A stretch of 31,616 bases of DNA from Acidobacteriota bacterium (GTDB lineage Bacteria; Acidobacteriota; Vicinamibacteria; Vicinamibacterales; UBA2999). Location of the stretch: the NCBI GenBank assembly GCA_013140955.1, contig JABFRY010000153.1, positions 1 through 31,616 of the forward strand, given 5' to 3'. How positions within the stretch are numbered: the first letter of the stretch is position 1; every line of letters begins with the position of its first letter. The position numbers and the translations under genes are program-made. Shown one piece after another: positions 9,568 through 25,875 of the stretch. The notes under the pieces are model-generated. The model did not search any database. It saw nothing but the letters and a program-made list of their open reading frames with translations, and was not told where the DNA came from.

Positions 9568-9599
9568 TGCGCGGCCAGGGCGTTGCCCGGGCCCGCGCA
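9568..9599 (+). other. fusA-tuf intergenic stem-loop
   Basis: An outer stem TGCGCGG (9568-9574)/CCGCGCA (9593-9599) encloses an inner GGGC/GCCC stem with loop GTT (9578-9588). It starts 8 nt after the fusA stop and ends 22 nt before tuf. There is no T-tract. It may be a processing or partial attenuation site separating tuf mRNA levels from fusA. Confidence 0.5.
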
Positions 9600-9621
9600 T
9601 CAATGACGGAGACGAACTTCG

Positions 9622-10821
<1,200 letters not shown>

Positions 10822-10884
10822 GCCCGGGCTCGGAGCCGGACGGCCGGATTCCGTGAGTGTGGCAGGTCAGGCAGGGTTGGCGAG

Positions 10885-11034
10885 ATGAGAGACATCATTC
10901 AGATGGCGTGCGGCGAGTGCAAGCGTCGCAACTACAGCACCACCAAGAACAAGAAGAAGACGACGGAGCGGCTCGAACTGAACAAGTACTGCCGCTTCTG
11001 CCGCAAGCACACGTCGCATCGCGAGACCAAGTAG
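10885..11034 (+). CDS. rpmG: 50S ribosomal protein L33, zinc-binding type
   Basis: 49 residues (MRDIIQMACGECKRRNYSTT...). Two CxxC pairs, C9/C12 and C36/C39, mark the zinc-ribbon (C+) form of L33; forms lacking these cysteines exist in other bacteria and are often induced under zinc starvation. L33 is a small large-subunit protein near the E site. The gene lies 63 nt after tuf and 53 nt before tRNA(Trp), the place where L33 often precedes secE. AGGGTTGGCGAG just before the ATG provides a modest ribosome-binding site. Confidence 0.95.
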   Translation: MRDIIQMACGECKRRNYSTTKNKKKTTERLELNKYCRFCRKHTSHRETK

Positions 11035-11087
11035 TCCACGGGCGGCGCGCGGAGGGCGGCGGTCGCCGTCCACCGCAGGGCGTTCAC

Positions 11088-11163
11088 AGGTCAGTAGCTC
11101 AATTGGTAGAGCATCGGTCTCCAAAACCGAGGGCTGGGGGTTCGAGTCCCTCCTGACCTGCCA
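11088..11163 (+). tRNA. trnW: tRNA-Trp (anticodon CCA)
   Basis: A 76-nt cloverleaf with encoded 3' CCA. The acceptor arm AGGTCAG pairs with CTGACCT and the discriminator base is G11160. The anticodon stem TCGGT/ACCGA encloses loop CTCCAAA with anticodon CCA at 11121-11123, and the T loop has GGTTCGAGTCC. A tRNA(Trp) upstream of secE is a widespread bacterial arrangement, and the tRNA must be cut out of the long transcript. Confidence 0.97.
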
Positions 11164-11219
11164 TCACGAGGAGCGGGAACGGGGTGCCGGAAGTCCGGTG
11201 CCCCGGGCCGCAGGGGCGT

Positions 11220-11492
11220 ATGAGCACGATCGAGCAAGCCAAGTCTGGGTCGGTTCGGAGCACCGAGGGCGCCAGCGAGGGCGTCAAGGGCTGGTGGAAC
11301 GGCGGCCGGGCGTTCCTGGTCGAGGTGCGCAACGAGATGCGTCGCGTCACGTGGCCCGCGCGCCGGGAGGTGTACGCCACCACCGTCGTCGTGATCCTGA
11401 CGTCGACCTTCTTCGGGTTGTATCTCTGGGGACTCGACCTGGCCTTCGACCGGATGGTCAACTGGTTCTTCCGGCAGTTTGGTGGAGCATGA
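11220..11492 (+). CDS. secE: Preprotein translocase subunit SecE
   Basis: 90 residues from ATG 11220, which has AGGGG 4 nt upstream; a GTG at 11184 would add 12 unconvincing residues. SecE clamps the two halves of the SecY channel in the inner membrane. The diagnostic amphipathic segment FLVEVRNEMRRVTWPARREV (about 34-53) is followed by one transmembrane helix (TTVVVILTSTFFGLYLWGLDLAF). This is the short single-helix form. The stop overlaps the nusG start (ATGA). Confidence 0.95.
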   Translation: MSTIEQAKSGSVRSTEGASEGVKGWWNGGRAFLVEVRNEMRRVTWPARREVYATTVVVILTSTFFGLYLWGLDLAFDRMVNWFFRQFGGA

Positions 11493-12031
11493 CCGAGGTC
11501 TCCTCGATGCACTGGTACATCGTTCATACCTACTCCGGCTTCGAGAAGAAGGTGGCCGAGTCCCTCGAGCAGCGCGTACAGGCGTACGGGCTCCAGGGCG
11601 AGATCGGCAAGGTGCTCATCCCGACCGAGGACGTCGTCGAACTGCGCGGCGGGCGGAAGGTGGTCACGTCGAAGCGCTTCTTTCCCGGCTACATCCTTGT
11701 CGAGATGAACATGTCCGACAACGCGTGGCACGTGGTGAAGAACACGCCGAAGGTGACGGGCTTCGTCGGCGCCGGCAGCAAGCCGACACCCCTCACGCAG
11801 GAAGAGGTCGACCACATCATCACCCAGGTGCGTGACGCTGTTGAAAAGCCCCGGCCGAAGTACAGCTTCGACAAGGGCGACCAGGTGCGGATCAACGAGG
11901 GGCCGTTCGCCAGCTTCAACGGCGTGGTGGACGAGGTCAACGTCGACCGCAACACCCTCAAGGTGATGGTCACCATCTTCGGCCGGTCCACGCCGGTCGA
12001 ACTCGACTTCCTGCAGGTCGAGAAGATCTGA
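11489..12031 (+). CDS. nusG: Transcription elongation/antitermination factor NusG
   Basis: 180 residues from ATG 11489, overlapping the secE stop as ATGA; a second ATG (11507) begins the conserved MHWYIVHTYSGFEKK, so the first six residues are optional. NusG binds the clamp of RNA polymerase beside rpoB/rpoC products, suppresses pausing and links to Rho or to ribosomal S10. The NGN domain (GGRKVVTSKRFFPGYILVEM, WHVVKNTPKVTGFVG) and the C-terminal KOW domain (FDKGDQVRINEGPFASFNG) are both normal. No insertion domain between them is seen. Confidence 0.97.
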   Translation: MTEVSSMHWYIVHTYSGFEKKVAESLEQRVQAYGLQGEIGKVLIPTEDVVELRGGRKVVTSKRFFPGYILVEMNMSDNAWHVVKNTPKVTGFVGAGSKPTPLTQEEVDHIITQVRDAVEKPRPKYSFDKGDQVRINEGPFASFNGVVDEVNVDRNTLKVMVTIFGRSTPVELDFLQVEKI

Positions 12032-12054
12032 GAGAGAGACCGTAGAGAGACGTC

Positions 12055-12480
12055 ATGGCGAAAAAAGTTCAGGCAATGGTGAAGCTGCAGATCCAGGCGG
12101 GCAAGGCCACGCCTGCTCCCCCCGTGGGCACGGCGCTCGGCCCCCACGGCGTGGCGATCATGGATTTCTGCAAGAACTTCAATGCGAAGACCGCGAAGGA
12201 CGAGGGCCTCATCATCCCGGTGGTGGTGACCGTCTACGCGGACCGCAGCTACAGCTTCATCACGAAGACGCCGCCGGCGGCCGTGCTGCTGAAGAAGGTG
12301 GCCAACCTCGCGAAGGGCTCGGCCGAGCCCAACCGGAACAAGGTGGGCACGGTGACGGCCGGGCAGGTGGAGGACATCGCGCGGCAGAAGATGCCCGACC
12401 TCAACTGCGAGAGCCTGGACGCCGCCATCAAGACCGTCCGTGGGACCGCGCGTTCCATGGGCATCGACGTGATCGGCTGA
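12055..12480 (+). CDS. rplK: 50S ribosomal protein L11
   Basis: 141 residues. L11 binds the GTPase-associated region of 23S rRNA. The N-terminal proline-rich stretch (AGKATPAPPVGTALGPHG) that binds thiostrepton-class antibiotics, and the C-terminal RNA-binding segment (GSAEPNRNKVGTVT, TVRGTARSMGI), are both conserved. The gene starts 23 nt after nusG and is followed by a 118-nt gap of hairpins before rplA. Confidence 0.98.
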   Translation: MAKKVQAMVKLQIQAGKATPAPPVGTALGPHGVAIMDFCKNFNAKTAKDEGLIIPVVVTVYADRSYSFITKTPPAAVLLKKVANLAKGSAEPNRNKVGTVTAGQVEDIARQKMPDLNCESLDAAIKTVRGTARSMGIDVIG

Positions 12481-12499
12481 CACCGGTCGCAGGCCGGCG

Positions 12500-12577
12500 C
12501 CGGCGTGAGCCGGAGGCCGGGTTGGGCGGCGCATGAGGCGCCGACCCGTTCCGTTGTGGGAGGGCCGGTGACGGCCC
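12500..12577 (+). promoter_or_regulatory. Three successive hairpins in the rplK-rplA spacer
   Basis: Hairpin i: CCGGC/GCCGG with loop GTGA (12500-12513). Hairpin ii: GGG-CGGCGC paired with GCGCCG-A-CCC, one bulged A, 5-nt loop (12524-12547). Hairpin iii: GGGCCG/CGGCCC with loop GTGA (12562-12577). The two GTGA loops are GNRA-type tetraloops. The structures stop 21 nt before rplA, leaving its GGGAGG free. The position suggests control of rplA translation or mRNA processing (inference). Confidence 0.55.
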
Positions 12578-12598
12578 GCGAGCACCACAGGGAGGCAC

Positions 12599-13297
12599 AT
12601 GGCACGACACGGAAAGAATTTCCTGGCCGCCGCGGCGCAAGTCGAGGACCGGCCGTACTTGCTCGAGGAGGCGGTTCCGCTCGTTCAGAAGCTGAAGTTC
12701 GCCAAGTTCGACGAGACGGTGGAGCTCGCAATGCGCCTCGGTGTGGACCCCAGGCATGCGGACCAGATGGTCCGCGGCACGGTGGTGCTGCCGCACGGCC
12801 TCGGCAAGAGCAAGCGCGTGCTCGTGATTGCCGGTCCGGACAAGCAGCGTGAGGCCACCGAAGCCGGCGCCGACCAGGTCGGCGGCGACGAGATCGTGGA
12901 GAAGATCCTCGGCGGCTGGATGGACTTCGACGCGGTCGTCGCCACGCCCGACATGATGCGGGGCGTCGGCCGGCTCGGCAAGGTGCTCGGTCCGCGTGGA
13001 CTGATGCCCAACCCGAAGACCGGCACCGTCACGCCGAACGTGACGCAGGCCGTGAAGGAGATCAAGGCCGGCAAGGTGGAGTTCCGCGTCGACAAGACGG
13101 GCATCATCCACGCGCCGGTCGGCAAGCTCTCGTTCGCGACGCAGGCGCTCATCGAGAACGCGCACGCCCTCGTCGACAGCGTGCTCAAGGCCAAGCCGTC
13201 CGCGGCGAAAGGCAAGTACCTGAAGTCCATCACGATGTCTTCCACGATGGGGCCCGGCGTCTCGATCGACGCGGCCCACGTCGAGGCACGGCAGTAG
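12599..13297 (+). CDS. rplA: 50S ribosomal protein L1
   Basis: 232 residues; a strong GGGAGG precedes the ATG. L1 forms the mobile stalk of the large subunit at the E site and, in E. coli, represses the rplK-rplA operon by binding its mRNA. Typical segments are MARHGKNFLAAAAQV, the GLGKSKRVLVIAG strand and LGPRGLMPNPKTGTVT. The three-hairpin spacer just upstream is a possible site for such feedback, but no 23S-like L1-binding sequence was identified. rplJ follows after 11 nt. Confidence 0.98.
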   Translation: MARHGKNFLAAAAQVEDRPYLLEEAVPLVQKLKFAKFDETVELAMRLGVDPRHADQMVRGTVVLPHGLGKSKRVLVIAGPDKQREATEAGADQVGGDEIVEKILGGWMDFDAVVATPDMMRGVGRLGKVLGPRGLMPNPKTGTVTPNVTQAVKEIKAGKVEFRVDKTGIIHAPVGKLSFATQALIENAHALVDSVLKAKPSAAKGKYLKSITMSSTMGPGVSIDAAHVEARQ

Positions 13298-13308
13298 GAG
13301 GGCAGACG

Positions 13309-13845
13309 ATGGCGGTTACCCGAGCACAGAGGGAAGAAGAACTCCAGGACCTGACGGCGGCCTTCCAGGCGGCCGACACGGCGATCCTGGTGGACTACCG
13401 CGGCCTGAACGTACCCGCTGCAACGGAGCTGCGCCGGCAGCTGCGGGCGGCGAGCGCGAGCTACCGCGTGGTCAAGAACACGCTCGCCAAGCGCGCGGCC
13501 AAGGGCACGCCGTTCGCCGCGCTCGAAGAGCACTTCGTCGGCACGACGGCCGTGGCCTTCACGTCCGACGACGCGGTCGCGCTGGCAAAGGCGCTGACGA
13601 CGTTCATGAAAGGCGCGCCGACCTTGTCGATCAAGGCGGCGGTCGTCCAGGGCCTGGCGATCCGGTCGGAGGCGGTCAACGATCTCGCGACCCTCCCCGG
13701 CAGGCCGGAGCTCTACGCGCAGTTGCTCTCCGTGATGCAGGGTCCCATGCAGCAGTTCGTGTCGGTGCTGGCCGCAGCGCCGCGTGACCTGATGACGGTG
13801 CTCTCGCAGGCGGAGAAAAAGAAGGGTGAAGCGGGCGCGGCATAA
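13309..13845 (+). CDS. rplJ: 50S ribosomal protein L10
   Basis: 178 residues; TAGGAGGG gives a strong ribosome-binding site. L10 anchors the L7/L12 dimers to the ribosomal stalk base. The conserved YRVVKNTLAKRA region and the C-terminal helix that binds L7/L12 are present. Only 11 nt separate it from rplA, so the extended L10(L12)4-binding leader found before rplJ in E. coli has no room here; any L10 feedback would need a different site. Confidence 0.97.
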   Translation: MAVTRAQREEELQDLTAAFQAADTAILVDYRGLNVPAATELRRQLRAASASYRVVKNTLAKRAAKGTPFAALEEHFVGTTAVAFTSDDAVALAKALTTFMKGAPTLSIKAAVVQGLAIRSEAVNDLATLPGRPELYAQLLSVMQGPMQQFVSVLAAAPRDLMTVLSQAEKKKGEAGAA

Positions 13846-13869
13846 GGCCGCCGCCTACAGCATACGTAG

Positions 13870-13891
13870 GGGCGGACCGGAGAGTCCGCCC
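13870..13891 (+). promoter_or_regulatory. rplJ-rplL intergenic hairpin
   Basis: A perfect 8-bp stem GGGCGGAC/GTCCGCCC with a 6-nt loop, ending 19 nt before the rplL ATG. The rplL ribosome-binding site (AGGAGCG) stays outside it. It may help produce the high L7/L12 to L10 ratio by protecting or processing the rplL mRNA (inference). Confidence 0.5.
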
Positions 13892-13910
13892 GCATCAGGA
13901 GCGAACGAGA

Positions 13911-14303
13911 ATGGCCGAACTGACTCAGCAGCAGGTGGTTGACTACATCAAGGGCATCAGCGTCATGGAGCTGTCGCAGCTCGTCAAGACGCTCGAGACG
14001 GAACTCGGCGTATCGGCGGCTGCCGCCATGCCGATGATGATGCCGGGCATGATGGCCGGCGGCGGCGGCGCCGCGGCGCCTGCCGAGGAGAAGACCGAGT
14101 TCGACGTCACGCTCACCGAGGTGGGTGCGGACAAGATCAAGGTCATCAAGGTCGTCCGCGAGGTCACGAACCTCGGGCTCAAGGAAGCCAAGGACCTGGT
14201 CGAGAGCGCGCCGAAGCCCATCAAGGAAGGCGCGACCAAGGACGAGGCCGAGGCCATCAAGAAGAAGTTCGAAGAGGTCGGCGCGAAGGTCACGATCAAG
14301 TAG
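13911..14303 (+). CDS. rplL: 50S ribosomal protein L7/L12
   Basis: 130 residues. L7/L12 is the multicopy stalk protein that recruits EF-G, EF-Tu and IF2. The N-terminal dimerisation helices (residues 1-35), a flexible hinge unusually rich in Met, Gly and Ala (about 38-58, MPMMMPGMMAGGGG), and the C-terminal factor-binding domain (KIKVIKVVREVTNLGLKEAK, ending VTIK) are all present. The Met-rich hinge is a mild oddity within normal variation. The AGGAG ribosome-binding site is good. rpoB follows after a 163-nt structured gap. Confidence 0.98.
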   Translation: MAELTQQQVVDYIKGISVMELSQLVKTLETELGVSAAAAMPMMMPGMMAGGGGAAAPAEEKTEFDVTLTEVGADKIKVIKVVREVTNLGLKEAKDLVESAPKPIKEGATKDEAEAIKKKFEEVGAKVTIK

Positions 14304-14395
14304 GCCGGGCCCCGTACCCCGGCAGCGGACCCGTCGCGGCGGCGTCCGAGATCGAGCCACCGGCCGTTTCGTGGTGTGAGACGGTCCAAATGAGA

Positions 14396-14423
14396 AGGGC
14401 GGGTCCCCGTGCGGGCCCGCCCT
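14396..14423 (+). promoter_or_regulatory. rplL-rpoB attenuator or processing hairpin
   Basis: An 11-bp stem (AGGGCGGG arm, one G-T pair) with a 6-nt loop lies in the 163-nt gap between rplL and rpoB and is not followed by a T-tract. In E. coli the same gap holds a partial terminator and an RNase III site that lower rpoBC expression relative to r-proteins; this hairpin is a reasonable counterpart (inference by position). Confidence 0.55.
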
Positions 14424-14444
14424 GCAGCCTTGTCACCGGCTTCC

Positions 14445-14458
14445 GATCCTCGAGGATC
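14445..14458 (+). promoter_or_regulatory. 14-bp palindrome over the rpoB ribosome-binding site
   Basis: GATCCTCGAGGATC is a perfect palindrome ending 8 nt before the rpoB ATG. It contains the only SD-like GAGG (14452-14455), so it could hide the ribosome-binding site by self-pairing or between mRNAs, or serve as a protein site. It may also be chance. Confidence 0.35.
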
Positions 14459-14466
14459 AGTCACAG

Positions 14467-18762
<4,296 letters not shown>

Positions 18763-18769
18763 GGGACCT

Positions 18770-22987
<4,218 letters not shown>

Positions 22988-23014
22988 CGGCGGAGACGAC
23001 CCGGAGATCCGCGC

Positions 23015-23161
23015 ATGCTGATCTTCGAGTTCTTTCCGGCGGTGCTGGCGCTCGTCTCGATCGGAGTGGCCATCCACCTGCTGCTGCAGAACCGGCGGGC
23101 GGACCCGGACCGCGGCCGGGAGAGGGACGACGGGGCGCCGGACGAGGCGAGCCCGGAGTGA
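23015..23161 (+). CDS. 48-residue putative single-pass membrane protein after rpoC
   Basis: ATG 23015 with CCGGAG 9-10 nt upstream, ending in TGA at 23159-23161. The start is 27 nt after the rpoC stop and the ORF ends 15 nt before the hairpin that closes the unit, so it would be the last gene of the operon. The N-terminal half is hydrophobic (MLIFEFFPAVLALVSIGVAI, about residues 1-25), a probable transmembrane helix; the rest is a charged tail rich in R, D and E (RADPDRGRERDD). No family is recognised. Support comes from RBS, position and amphiphilic layout; conservation is untested and a chance ORF cannot be excluded. Confidence 0.5.
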   Translation: MLIFEFFPAVLALVSIGVAIHLLLQNRRADPDRGRERDDGAPDEASPE

Positions 23162-23176
23162 CAACAGAACCGAGGG

Positions 23177-23200
23177 CGGGGGGCGAGCGATCGCCCCCCG
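23177..23200 (+). terminator. Hairpin closing the rpoBC transcription unit
   Basis: A perfect 10-bp GC stem (arm CGGGGGGCGA) with a GCGA tetraloop of GNRA type. There is no T-tract behind it. Its position after the last gene of the unit, ahead of an independent gene, supports a terminator or 3'-end stabiliser. Confidence 0.65.
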
Positions 23201-23318
23201 TCGCATGTACGGCCGGGCGAGGCGGCGCGGTGCCGCTCCACCCGGGTCCCGCGGTGCCTCCGGCCGCGTGGGAAGGGGCCTGCCCGCTCCGCATGCCGCG
23301 AGCCCGCTGTTCGTGGCG

Positions 23319-23324
23319 TAGACT
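23319..23324 (+). promoter_or_regulatory. Candidate -10 (TAGACT) for the DUF427 gene
   Basis: TAGACT lies 46 nt before the DUF427 ATG; the -35 position (CCGCGA) is poor. Apart from the hairpin, the 209-nt gap 23162-23370 shows nothing else. Confidence 0.3.
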
Positions 23325-23370
23325 GGCGTCGCGCCCGGAGGGGCCGGCTCGACGGGAGGGGGAGGAATCC

Positions 23371-23652
23371 ATGAAGGCGATCTGGAACGGTACGGTGCTG
23401 GCGGAGTCCGACGACACGGTCGTCGTCGAAGGCAATCACTACTTCCCGGTCGAGTCGATCAGCCGCGAGCTGTTCGAGTTCAGCCCGACCACCAGCGTCT
23501 GCCCGTGGAAGGGCACCGCCAGCTACTACTCGCTGGTGGTGAATGGCCAGCGGAATGCGGACGCGTGCTGGTACTACCCCGAGCCAAAGCCGGCTGCGAG
23601 CGAGATCAAGGGCCGCGTGGCGTTCTGGCGGGGTGTACAGGTCGTCCCATAG
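23371..23652 (+). CDS. DUF427 domain protein
   Basis: 93 residues; a purine-rich GGGAGGGGGAGGAATCC gives a very strong ribosome-binding site. The whole protein is one DUF427 domain: the W5-N-G-T-V-L-A start, VVVEGNHYFPVES, TSVCPWKGTASYYSL and ACWYYPEPKPAASEIKGRVAFW are family hallmarks. The conserved CPWKG motif and nearby aromatics line a presumed ligand pocket. The biochemical role of DUF427 is not established. It is cytoplasmic, with no signal peptide. It is probably monocistronic, since the DUF4386 gene follows after 92 nt with its own ribosome-binding site. Confidence 0.9.
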   Translation: MKAIWNGTVLAESDDTVVVEGNHYFPVESISRELFEFSPTTSVCPWKGTASYYSLVVNGQRNADACWYYPEPKPAASEIKGRVAFWRGVQVVP

Positions 23653-23744
23653 GCCGCCGGCGCCGCACCATCCGTACGCGTCCCTGAGACACCGCACAGC
23701 CCGGGAAGATCGGCGTGCCGGGCAACGGCAGGAGGTGAGGACCG

Positions 23745-24485
23745 ATGGCGCGACCGCTCGACGCAATACCGCAGGTCTACGCCCGCACCGCGGGCGTCCT
23801 CTATCTCGTCATCATCGTATTCGGCCTGCTGGGCGAACTGGTCGTTCGCGCCGGCATCATCGTGCCCGACGATCCGGCGATGACCGCGGATCGCATCCTG
23901 TCGCAGGCCGCGCTCTTTCGTGGCGGCTTCGTGGCGGACTCGGTGATGGTGCTCAGCGATGTCGCGCTCGCCGTCCTGCTGTACGTGCTCCTGGCCCCGG
24001 TCAGCCGGGCCGTCGCCCTGATGGCCATGTGCTTCCGGCTCGCGCAGGCGGCGGTGCTGGCGCTGAACCTGGTGCACTACCACGCCGCGCTCCTGCTGCT
24101 CACCGGCCAGGCGTATGCCGGACTGCTCGATCAGGATGCCCGCCACGCGCTCGCCGCGCTGTTCCTCGACCTGCACGGCCACGGCTACGACATCGGCCTG
24201 CTGCTGTTCGGCGTGCACTGCCTGTTGCTCGGATACCTGGTGTACCGCTCGGGCTATCTGCCCCGGGCGCTGGGCGGCCTGCTCATGGCCGCGGCGGTCA
24301 CGTATCTGCTCGGCAGCTACACGCGATTCCTGCTGCCCGAGCATGTCGCGACCGTCGCCCCCATCTACGTCGTGGCCATCGTCGCGGAGGTGTCCGTCTG
24401 CCTGTGGCTGCTGATCCGGGGCGTCGATGTGGGCACGTGGATGGCCGCGGGGCGCGCCGCGCCGGTCGCCACCGGGTTCCGGTAG
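23745..24485 (+). CDS. DUF4386 family membrane protein
   Basis: 246 residues; GGAGGTGAGG lies before the ATG. Six hydrophobic segments are seen: about 15-38, 62-83, 88-113, 144-163, 170-190 and 200-222. The opening (ARTAGVLYLVIIVFGLLGEL) and the central FRLAQAAVLALNLVHYHAALLLL and HGHGYDIGLLLFGVHCLLLGYLVYRSGYLPR segments match DUF4386, an uncharacterised family of six-helix inner-membrane proteins, often near regulators or transport genes. The several histidines in and around the membrane segments (H111, H113, H140, H142) are notable but unproven as metal ligands. Function unknown. Confidence 0.85.
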   Translation: MARPLDAIPQVYARTAGVLYLVIIVFGLLGELVVRAGIIVPDDPAMTADRILSQAALFRGGFVADSVMVLSDVALAVLLYVLLAPVSRAVALMAMCFRLAQAAVLALNLVHYHAALLLLTGQAYAGLLDQDARHALAALFLDLHGHGYDIGLLLFGVHCLLLGYLVYRSGYLPRALGGLLMAAAVTYLLGSYTRFLLPEHVATVAPIYVVAIVAEVSVCLWLLIRGVDVGTWMAAGRAAPVATGFR

Positions 24486-24599
24486 TATCCTGAGCCCGCG
24501 CGCCGCCGACAGGCGATGCCGATGAACGGGCGGCCGCGCGGCGAACGGCCGTCGACAGGCGTGCCCTGGGGCGCGTGGACGGAACGAGAGCAGGAGCGC

Positions 24600-25859
24600 A
24601 TGGGGCAGACGGACGGCTGGGTGGATCTCGGGGCGGCGACGGAACTGCAGGGACGCACGCTGCAGCCGGTTCGGGCCGGCCGGACCCGCATCGCGCTGTC
24701 GTGCGTGGACGGTGCGTTCGGTGCGGTTTCAAATGCCTGCAACCATGTCGGGGGGCCGCTCGGCGAGGGTCGCCTCGACGGCGACTACGTGGTGTGTCCG
24801 TGGCACCAGTGGAAGTTCCACCGGGTGACCGGCATCGGCGAGCCGGGCTTCGAGGACGACCGTGTGCCCGCCTACCCGGTGAAGGTCGAGAACGGCCGGG
24901 TGCTCGTGAACATCGCGGCGGTCACGCTGCGCCGCAAGACACCCCACGAGCCACATCCTCTTGCCCGGAAGCCCGAACGCCTGCCCGGGGCCATCCGCGT
25001 GGCGGGGATCTCCACCACGGCCATGGACGAGGAGCACCCGCGCTATTCCGGCTCCGAGCACCTGCTGGCCTCGGCGCTCGACACCGCGCGGGCCGATGGG
25101 TGCGAGACGAAGCTGATACGGCTCAACGGGCTCCACTTCCACGCCTGCCGCGGCTACTATTCGCTCGGCGCGCATGCCTGCACGTGGCCGTGTTCGATCA
25201 CGCAGATGGAGCGCGACGACGAGCTGGACGTCGTGTACGAGGCCCTGGTGCACTGGGCCGATGTCATCCTGCTGGCCACGCCCATCCGGTGGGGGGCGGC
25301 CTCCTCGCTCTACTTCAAGATGGCCGAGCGCCTCAACTGCGTGCAGAACCAGGTGACCACGCACAACCGCGTACTCATCCGCAACAAGGTGGCCGGGTTC
25401 ATCATCGTGGGCGGGCAGGACAACGTGCAGGGGGTGGCCGGTCAGCTCCTCACCTTCTTCGGCGAGCTGGGCTTCCACGTGCCGCAGTTTCCGTTCATCG
25501 GGCACTCGCGGGGCTGGACGGCCGAAGACATGGAACAGAACGTCGTGACGGTGAGCACGTCGCACGAGCTGCACAACGGCGCGGGCGAGCTGGCGCGTCG
25601 CTGCATCGCGCTGGCGCATCGACTCGTCGACACCGTGCCCACCGTGGCGGTGGAACGAGGCGGCAGGAAGGCGCACGCGCTGCGGGACAGCGAGAGCGTC
25701 GGCGAGGGTGGCAGCGAAGGTGGCAGCGAAGGTGGCAGCGGGAAGCGCGGGGTGCAGGACCGCACGCAGGGCACCCCGCACGAGAGCGTGAACGCCGATA
25801 TCAGCGACGGCGGGCCCGACCCGGGTGACGGAGTCGCGGCAGGCTCCACGCGACCCTGA
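24600..25859 (+). CDS. Rieske ferredoxin-NADPH-dependent FMN reductase fusion
   Basis: 419 residues from ATG 24600, which has AGGAG close upstream; an ATG at 24516 would add 28 residues of low credibility. Residues about 7-110 are a Rieske ferredoxin domain with CNH (C47, H49) and CPWH (C66, H69). It lacks the disulfide cysteines of bc-type Rieske proteins, so it resembles low-potential oxygenase ferredoxins. Residues about 132-340 match the flavodoxin-like FMN reductase fold (IRVAGISTT, HWADVILLATPIRWGAASSLYFKMAER, GFIIVGGQDNVQG). The last ~80 residues are low-complexity, including GSEGGSEGGSG from a 12-bp tandem repeat. An electron path from NAD(P)H via FMN to 2Fe-2S within one chain is plausible; the partner is unknown and no oxygenase gene is nearby. 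It is cytoplasmic. Confidence 0.85.
   Translation: MGQTDGWVDLGAATELQGRTLQPVRAGRTRIALSCVDGAFGAVSNACNHVGGPLGEGRLDGDYVVCPWHQWKFHRVTGIGEPGFEDDRVPAYPVKVENGRVLVNIAAVTLRRKTPHEPHPLARKPERLPGAIRVAGISTTAMDEEHPRYSGSEHLLASALDTARADGCETKLIRLNGLHFHACRGYYSLGAHACTWPCSITQMERDDELDVVYEALVHWADVILLATPIRWGAASSLYFKMAERLNCVQNQVTTHNRVLIRNKVAGFIIVGGQDNVQGVAGQLLTFFGELGFHVPQFPFIGHSRGWTAEDMEQNVVTVSTSHELHNGAGELARRCIALAHRLVDTVPTVAVERGGRKAHALRDSESVGEGGSEGGSEGGSGKRGVQDRTQGTPHESVNADISDGGPDPGDGVAAGSTRP
25707..25742. repeat. 12-bp tandem repeat, three copies
   Basis: GGTGGCAGCGAA is repeated exactly twice, with a third copy differing only at the last two bases. It encodes Gly-Gly-Ser-Glu units in the disordered tail of the Rieske-FMN reductase fusion, and its length in codon multiples keeps the frame. 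Confidence 0.85.
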
Positions 25860-25875
25860 CACGAGGATCCGTCGA

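Noticed and set aside
23543..24493. A 316-codon plus-strand frame overlapping the DUF427 and DUF4386 genes
   Set aside because: It is an Arg-rich shadow in a different frame from two recognisable families, each with a good ribosome-binding site.
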